DNA from: Whitmania pigra
Lineage: Eukaryota; Annelida; Clitellata; Hirudinida; Haemopidae
Direction: 5' to 3'
Assembly (NCBI GenBank): GCA_021613335.1
Contig: JAJTWR010000335.1
Location: 247,001-311,000 of the forward strand
DNA length: 64,000 nucleotides
Shown: positions 57,700 through 64,000 of the stretch, piece after piece
How the letters are laid out: each line of letters starts with the position of its first letter
How positions within the stretch are numbered: the stretch's first letter is position 1
Notes under the pieces: generated by a model
Seen by the model: the letters and a program-made list of their open reading frames with translations, nothing else
Told to the model about the DNA's origin: nothing
Databases searched by the model: none
Translations under genes and position numbers: made by a program

Positions 57700-60600
57700 A
57701 TGACGGAAGATCAAGAGAACCAGTCTGCGAAATATCATCTAGGGGACATGTTGTGGGGGAGGGTCAGTGGTCATCCCTGGTGGCCTTGCATGGTGGCTAA
57801 AGGACCTGATAGCCCAAGTTACTGCAGAACCATTAAGAGTAGGATTGACGTATTTTGACTATTTCCACATCCATTTCACTACATTTAATTGTTTTATTTT
57901 TTAATGAATTTAATTATATCTGTTATCACCTGTTAATCATACATCTGGTTTAGTTTCTGAATAAATGTTTTGATCACGATGACGCTAATGGCACAGTGTT
58001 TAATTTTGACTGCACAAGTCTCTGAAGTCTCTTTTTGAAGAACAAATTTACAATTTGAACTTGCTCTCGATCGACAGGAAGGCAGAACATCCAGGTTCGA
58101 TATCACGTTCAGTATTTTGGAGAAGAGAACGAGAGAGGGTGGTTAGCAGAGGCCAGTCTCATGCCTTACGAGGGTAGGGCAGCATTTGAGAAGATGCAGG
58201 AGGAGAGACTGAATCCAAATGCAGGTGAACAAAGTCAAACATAAATTTTAATTATTTTAATTATTGTAAAAGTAATGTTTTATTAATGTATGTTATATCA
58301 TATCTAGAAGATTAGGACGGCAGTTTTAATTATTGTTTGTTTGTTTGTTTATTTGATTATAGTCCTTTGCATAACAGAGATGATTCGGACTTTAATTATT
58401 GTTTATTTGCGAACTTCTTATTGCCGAACTCAATGAATAAGTAGTGGTGATATATGTTAAATGTATTGGCCAGCCAATGCAAAGATTAGCTTTGGCAACG
58501 AAGCCTCTAATTACATCTTCTTCGAATCTTTATATTCCAGGAGGCAATCCCAGCAAGAAGGACAGAAAAAATTATGTCATCGCCTTTCGCAGGCAGAAGT
58601 CTTGGAGCACGGCCGTGGTTCAGGCAGAGGAGGCCCTGGGGCTCAGTTCGAACGAACGCCTGGAAAGGTACACCTTTGCCTACCCTGCCGTAACAGAAGA
58701 TCAACAAACGCCAAAGACAATTTCCCCCAGGAAGAGAAAGAGGCTCAGTTCGAGTAGGAGTTCGATAGACGGCCTCGATTCGTTGAACGGATTTCCTAAT
58801 TCGAGTCGGTCGGAATCTCTGATCGAGATGCGAGAGGGCGAAACGGAGGAGGGGAACGATACGGATTCCAGTAGTGCCGCCGTATCCCTCGCTCGGACCG
58901 GCGTCAGATCCGGCCGAGCCATCAAACACACGAGCAGGTTTACCAAACACCTTCAGGACATCATGAAGAAGAAGAGCCGCAATTCGCTTCAGAAGTTGTC
59001 GACTCCTTCCAACTCCCAGGACTCGTCTTTCAACACGTCAAACTCCCGAGACCTTCCCGGTGACTCGCCCGTCATAAAAATCGACAGGTCAGAGCAAAGT
59101 CCTATTCGTCGAATTTCTCAGTCTTTAACACGGGCTTCGAACCTCGTCCCTACCACGGTCGTTACGCTTTCGTCCGTCGCGACGGCACTACCTGCCGTTA
59201 TGACCGGAGTAAATAGTCACGAAGCACCGATAAAGATCGAGCCAGTCTCAGATCCATTTATGGAGGCACAGATGCTCCATTTGCAGCAACAGCAACTACT
59301 TTTACAAAACAATCAGCAACTTCAGCAGCAGATGAGACAGCTTCCACAACAAAATCATCAGCAAAATCAACATTCACATCAACAAAGTCAACAAAAGCAG
59401 TCTTTTTCTGTCATCTCTGTCAAGCCTCTCGACTCGGAGCGAGATGCCAACCTCCAGTGTGCAAGACCTCCGAAAAAACGTCAGAAAGTCAATCATGTCT
59501 TCAGCCAAAAGGTCATACTCATCACGCCGATACCCGATATGCAGGATGAGCCGTCGCCCGTCAAAGAACCGGTTGCCCCAGTCATCATTCAACCTAAATT
59601 GATGAGTTGCTCTGTGGCCGTCAACACGGACATTGACATGAAGTGTCTCGACAGGATGCTTACCGAGTTGGCCGATCGAGGGTCGGAGACTCAGAGTCAA
59701 CCAACGGAATTATCAGCTGATAATGTGGCCGAACAGCCAATGGAATCCACGGGTAATGGGGCCGAACAGCCAATGGAATCCATGGTTAATGGGGCTGAAC
59801 AGCCAATGGAATCCGTGGGTAATGGGGCTGAAATGCCAATGGAATTGGCAGATAAGGTGGCCAAACAGCCAATGGAATTGGCAAATAAAGTGGCCGAACA
59901 GCCAATGGAAGTTGGAACATGCGATGATTTGCATTGCATAGCCAATGTCAGTATCTCAGAAACAGAAGTGCCAAATAATCAGAATGAAGTCGGTAATATA
60001 AATGGTGAGTCTCGTGCTGAAGAGCATTTGACAGACAAAATTGACGAAGCAGATAACAGTCAAAATACCACCTCAAATGAAGTCATTGTTGATTCTTCTC
60101 CTAATGATTTGGCATCGAGCGCTTCTATCCTGGAAGGTGTCGACGAAGATGTGGACATGCAGGCAAACGAACTAGCATCACATGGTCCTGCGATGTCAAC
60201 GTCTAAACTTGAAGAGGAAATTGTTGACAACACTAACGAGATTCATGACACCACAAGAGATGCTACGAGCCCCACTTCAGCTGAAGGACATACATTGGAA
60301 GATCTGGAAAGCATAAACGATGTTGACGCCCATCCCACAACCGGCTATGCTGATCTGGATTCTCAAGAACATCCCCACGAAGAGACAGAAGAGATCCACT
60401 CTCTTGGGAGTGAGGAAGCCGTCGTCAGCACCAACGGTTCGAGTACGCCAATGTCCGAGGAAGACATGTTTCACAGTTGTTCCGAAGAGGAAGACCACAG
60501 ATATCAAAAACCAACACCCAAGGCTACCATGAATGCTTCAGACTCAGTTGTTAGAAGTCCCCTTTATGGGGTCATGCTAAAAGCAAGCCCCAGGCATGTT

Positions 60601-63600
60601 GTAAAACCTGTGGAGGTTGTTATTGAAGAGGTTTCGGAGTTGACTCTGACAAAAAGAATTTGTCATCAATGCAATTGTCGAGGGGAGGATCTTGTCGAAT
60701 GCCAGGGACCGTGTCGGGGTGTCTTTCACCCGTCATGCCTAGGAGTTTCTATGTCTTCGCAGAGACCCATCAAATGTGACCATTGTACTACAGGTGCGTA
60801 CTAATGAGTTTGATTTATTATAAGTACTTTTTTTGCATTACAGGTTTTAAAATAGAAATAAAATAGTTTTTAGGTTAATTCTCTTTCTAAGTACATCAAC
60901 CATGCTTTTAAGTAACTACTTTGTAAAATAATAGATGGAGACAATTGTGAAGTGGTTTTATTAAATAAATAAATAAAATAACAATTTCTAGCATTGTGTT
61001 TGCAGGCTGCCACATGTGCTTTATTTGCAAGACCTCGAGCCTAGATCTCGTTGCCTGCAGTGCTCGGGATTGCGGAAAATTTTACCACAAAGAATGTCTC
61101 TCCAAGGTCTCGCCGAAGAGCGCCATCACTGCTTTCACCAATGGCTTTGCAAATTCATTCACCTGCCCTAGACACATGTGTCTGACGTGTGCCATGGAAA
61201 CAGGGAAGAATAACGGAAGAGTTGTGAAAGGTGAAGTTTTAAATAGGATGAATGTTTTCTAATTGATTTCTCACAATGTTTTCTAATTGTTCGTTCCCGT
61301 AGTAACAGCTAAATTATTAGATTATATTTATTAAATACTGTTTTTATTGATTTGGAGTTTAATTTGAAAAGAATTACATTCACAATTAAATTCTGCTTTT
61401 CAAACTGGAATCTCTAAACACCGACAGGCACAATGTACAAGTGCTTAAAATGTCCAAAGTCATACCATGCCAACCATTACTGCCTTCCTGCCTCCTGTGA
61501 AGTCGTCGACGGTCTCGACATCATTTGCCAGGCACACCTGAGCCACACGGAGTTCAAGAAGTGTGCAGAGTTCTCGTGCGACTGGTGTGCCGTGTGTTTT
61601 GAAGGTCAGCTAAATAATTAAATTTAAATTTAAAATTAAGTCTTCATATCATCATCAATAAAGAAGCATCTGCTTAGTTGATATTGTTGACATTTAACAT
61701 TTATTAACGAATATTTTTATTTTTAATATATTGTTAAAATGTTGTAAAAAACGCACCAACACCTTGACCTTAACATCTTCTGTACGTTCAGGTGACAAGT
61801 TCAACGAAACACCTGACCTAATAGTTAATCACAAAAAGAAGCAGTACCAAGGTTGTCGACCTAACGAGAGCCTGTTCACCTGTAGCACTTGTCCTTTATC
61901 TTTCCACCCTTCGTGCTACAAGGTGTCTCCATGCACTGATGCGTGGAGTTGCAAGGAGTGCATCGGTGGAAAAACCATCTGCTATGGTGATGTTGTCTGG
62001 GCTAAGATGTCTAATTATAGGTTTGTTGGGAAGTTCTTTAGGACGGATGTTTGCAGTTTGCTATTAAATTGGTCACAACAAATGTTTATAATTAATGCTT
62101 GGCATTTGTTTTCATGACAAAAAGATTAATATTTTTAAAAGCAGATTACTATTATTAGAAAACCTTCATTAGCGATGCTATGCATATTCTGGCCTTATAA
62201 ATTAATTATTATTATTATTATTATTATTAACTTTTTTTCAAGATGGTGGCCAGGCAGAGTTCTGCCCTCCAAGGAATTGAAGGACAAGAACCACAACTTT
62301 GTCTCGAGCAATCACTGTCCCGGTGATGTGGCCGTTCAGTTTTATGGCTTAAAGCTGGTGTTATGGGTACCCTGGTACAGGTAATTGAAGGCTTATTCTG
62401 AATTTTTTATCTGCTAGGGTTGATTTAAGAGCTGCTTCTTTTACCTGTTTTATGAACCAATTAATTTCATTAATAATTAATAATTAATACTTCATTAAAT
62501 GATCCAGACTACTGAGGTTTGAGGATGGTGAACACCTAAGTAGGGACTATGCATACAGGCATCTCACTGACGTCTACGAAACTGGTTGGAATCTATTAGT
62601 TAATTAATTTAATTATTTATTTTCTTTATTATAGCTCATACTGAAATGCACTGTTTTATAGCTGTGTCGGCCGCTAGTACATTTAACGAGAGCAGGACTA
62701 ATCAAAAGAAGAATGAACTTTTACTCGATCAAAAATCCGGGTCAAAACCCACCCCATACAAACATGTCAAGGTGATTATTGGGTCGAAATTATCATTATA
62801 TTATTTCACGTAATACGAATCTCATGTTTTGAGCTGTAGCTATGCTGAGACTCAAAAGATGTCTTAACATCTTATCGATGACCTAATTCGGAGCATTTGC
62901 TCTTTTGTAACTTTTACAGACAAACATACCACTCGGGGGCGTGGAATTAATGAAGGTGCCACCTTCCGAGAGTCCGGTCTGCCATTGCGTCCCGGACGAG
63001 CAGGGCTTTTTCTGCGGCCCCGATTCCGATTGCATCAATCGTCTGATGCTCTACGAGTGCCACCCGATGATCTGTCATGGACAGAGCAAGTGCCTCAATC
63101 AGAGGTTCTCTAAAAGGCAGGATGCCAACATCAAGCCCAAGAAGACCCAGGAGAAGGGTTGGGGTTTATTTGCCCAGTCCCCGATAGAAAAGGTAGGTTG
63201 CCTCCTTAAGGAGATTTTGCACTTATTGATTTGCCTTTAGTGGCTCGCAATTATTCAGTCACAACTTTCTTACATTATCAATTCATTTATGATGTAAGGT
63301 TTGTTGCCTTTGACAATGAGTGCATAAATGTTTTTTACAGGGTCAGTTTATTGGCGAATATGTCGGTGACCTCATAGATTCAAAAGAGTGCAAGAGAAGA
63401 TTGGAAGAGGCCCAAATCAATGGCATCAAGAACTTCTACATGTTGACGCTCGACAAAAACAGGTACTTCTATAGAACTTACATGTACATAACATACTTTG
63501 ACCATGCCCGAGACGAGCTTTAGCAAATTTGGCGTGCAACTTTTTTTTAGAATAATCGATGCCGGTCCAAAGGGTAACTATACAAGGTTCATGAACCACA

Positions 63601-63952
63601 GCTGTGAACCCAACTGCGAGACACAAAAATGGACCGTGTGCGGCGACATCAGGGTCGGCCTTTTTGCTCTGAAGGATATACCGGCAGGTAGGCTGGTTAT
63701 TACCTCGTTAATATCATATTGTAGAAATATTAGGACGACGATTTTTGAGTCAAAGTAAAATATATTTAGTTGCTGTCATCTTTATGTAAACATCATTATA
63801 TTTAACATTATTTAATATTGGTGGAATGCTTCTGCTGATCTACAGGCACAGAGTTAAACTTCAATTACAACCTAGACTGTTTTGGTAACGAAAAGACAAA
63901 GTGCAAGTGTGGTTCATCCATATGCAGTGGGTTCCTAGGAGTTCGACCGAAG
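57700..63952 (+). CDS. NSD: NSD-family histone H3K36 methyltransferase, 3' end beyond window
   Basis: Nuclear receptor-binding SET-domain protein; family members mono- and dimethylate histone H3 Lys36. Exons: 57700-57838, 58078-58224, 58541-60793, 61006-61230, 61428-61604, 61792-62020, 62243-62380, 62508-62584, 62662-62771, 62920-63192, 63341-63462, 63551-63687, 63846-63952, all GT-AG and in phase, 1378 codons so far. Seen in order: PWWP1 ([20 protein letters not shown], about 15-90); a 750-residue disordered region with basic NLS-like patches, a Gln-rich stretch and a QPMEL/QPMES repeat; PHD fingers from about 800 ([19 protein letters not shown], then [36 protein letters not shown]); PWWP2 ([18 protein letters not shown]); AWS cysteines (about 1180-1225); SET with [30 protein letters not shown] and [12 protein letters not shown]; and post-[16 protein letters not shown]. 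All catalytic SET motifs are intact. The donor at 63953 leads to exons outside the window, where the terminal PHD is expected. Confidence 0.96.
59278..59403 (+). repeat. Gln-rich coding tract in NSD exon 3
   Basis: Mixed CAG/CAA/CAT codons give a Gln/Leu/His-rich segment of about 42 residues ([16 protein letters not shown] at its start). Mixed codon use suggests it is stable rather than an expanding CAG tract. Confidence 0.88.
59711..59915 (+). repeat. Tandem coding repeat in NSD exon 3
   Basis: Six units of mostly 12 residues (36 bp) on the pattern [12 protein letters not shown], the last two in a [12 protein letters not shown] form; about residues 486-554. The repeat is open in all three forward frames and in two reverse frames, explaining the shadow frames here. 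Confidence 0.92.
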
Positions 63953-64000
63953 GTGAAACTACAATAGTATAATAATATGATAGTGACGTTTAAAGGAATA

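Noticed and set aside
58507..58950. 147-codon minus-strand frame in NSD exon 3 (also 59374-59700 and 59697-59945)
   Set aside because: Shadow frames of the large NSD exon; no splice or domain support.

Overview
This is an AT-rich eukaryotic (animal) window. It holds eight intron-rich protein-coding genes, rebuilt here by joining exons at splice signals, checking that phases agree, and matching the products to known families. The gene set (Rho kinase, ecdysoneless, an Ig/EGF neuregulin-like ligand, LACTB, an NSD-type SET methyltransferase) is bilaterian. Many short and mid-sized introns, abundant trinucleotide microsatellites (GAT/ATC, GAC, ATT, TTG) and no intact transposon suggest an invertebrate, perhaps a spiralian such as an annelid; the placement below Bilateria is a weak inference.

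Layout: (1) 1035-17712 (+), a complete 34-exon Rho-associated kinase (ROCK), 1336 aa. (2) 20395-24702 (-), a complete 14-exon ecdysoneless homologue (ECD), 691 aa. (3) 26227-39395 (+), a neuregulin-like precursor with signal peptide, N-terminal domain, Ig, EGF, transmembrane segment and cytoplasmic tail; its Ig domain is split by a 6.8-kb microsatellite-filled intron. (4) 40153-42835 (-), a complete 7-exon LACTB-type mitochondrial serine beta-lactamase-like protein, 574 aa. (5) 43304-48019 (+), an unrecognised 1105-aa protein with a helical N-terminus, a long acidic tail, SUMO-interaction-like motifs and a six-unit repeat. (6) 48521-50517 (-), a complete 7-exon 342-aa type II membrane protein with a JmjC/cupin-like luminal domain; no single exon is long enough to reveal it. 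(7) 51393-55324 (+), a compact nucleotidyltransferase of the terminal uridylyl/non-canonical poly(A) polymerase family whose second catalytic aspartate reads as asparagine. (8) 57700-63952 (+, continues past the edge), an NSD-family histone methyltransferase (PWWP, PHD cluster, PWWP, AWS, SET, post-SET).

The genes do not form an operon or pathway. ROCK and ECD are convergent, ECD and the neuregulin-like gene divergent, the neuregulin-like gene and LACTB convergent. LACTB and gene 5 diverge from a 468-bp spacer. Gene 5 and the membrane cupin converge, and the cupin and the nucleotidyltransferase diverge.

Most open frames seen in six-frame translation are microsatellite artefacts (poly-Asp, poly-Met, poly-His, poly-Ser) or shadow frames. 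Points most worth a second look: the degenerate nucleotidyltransferase active site, the membrane cupin, the neuregulin-like ligand, the unknown SIM-rich protein, three probable GC-AG introns, and a 63-bp minisatellite whose every unit repeats a splice-donor sequence at a ROCK exon boundary.
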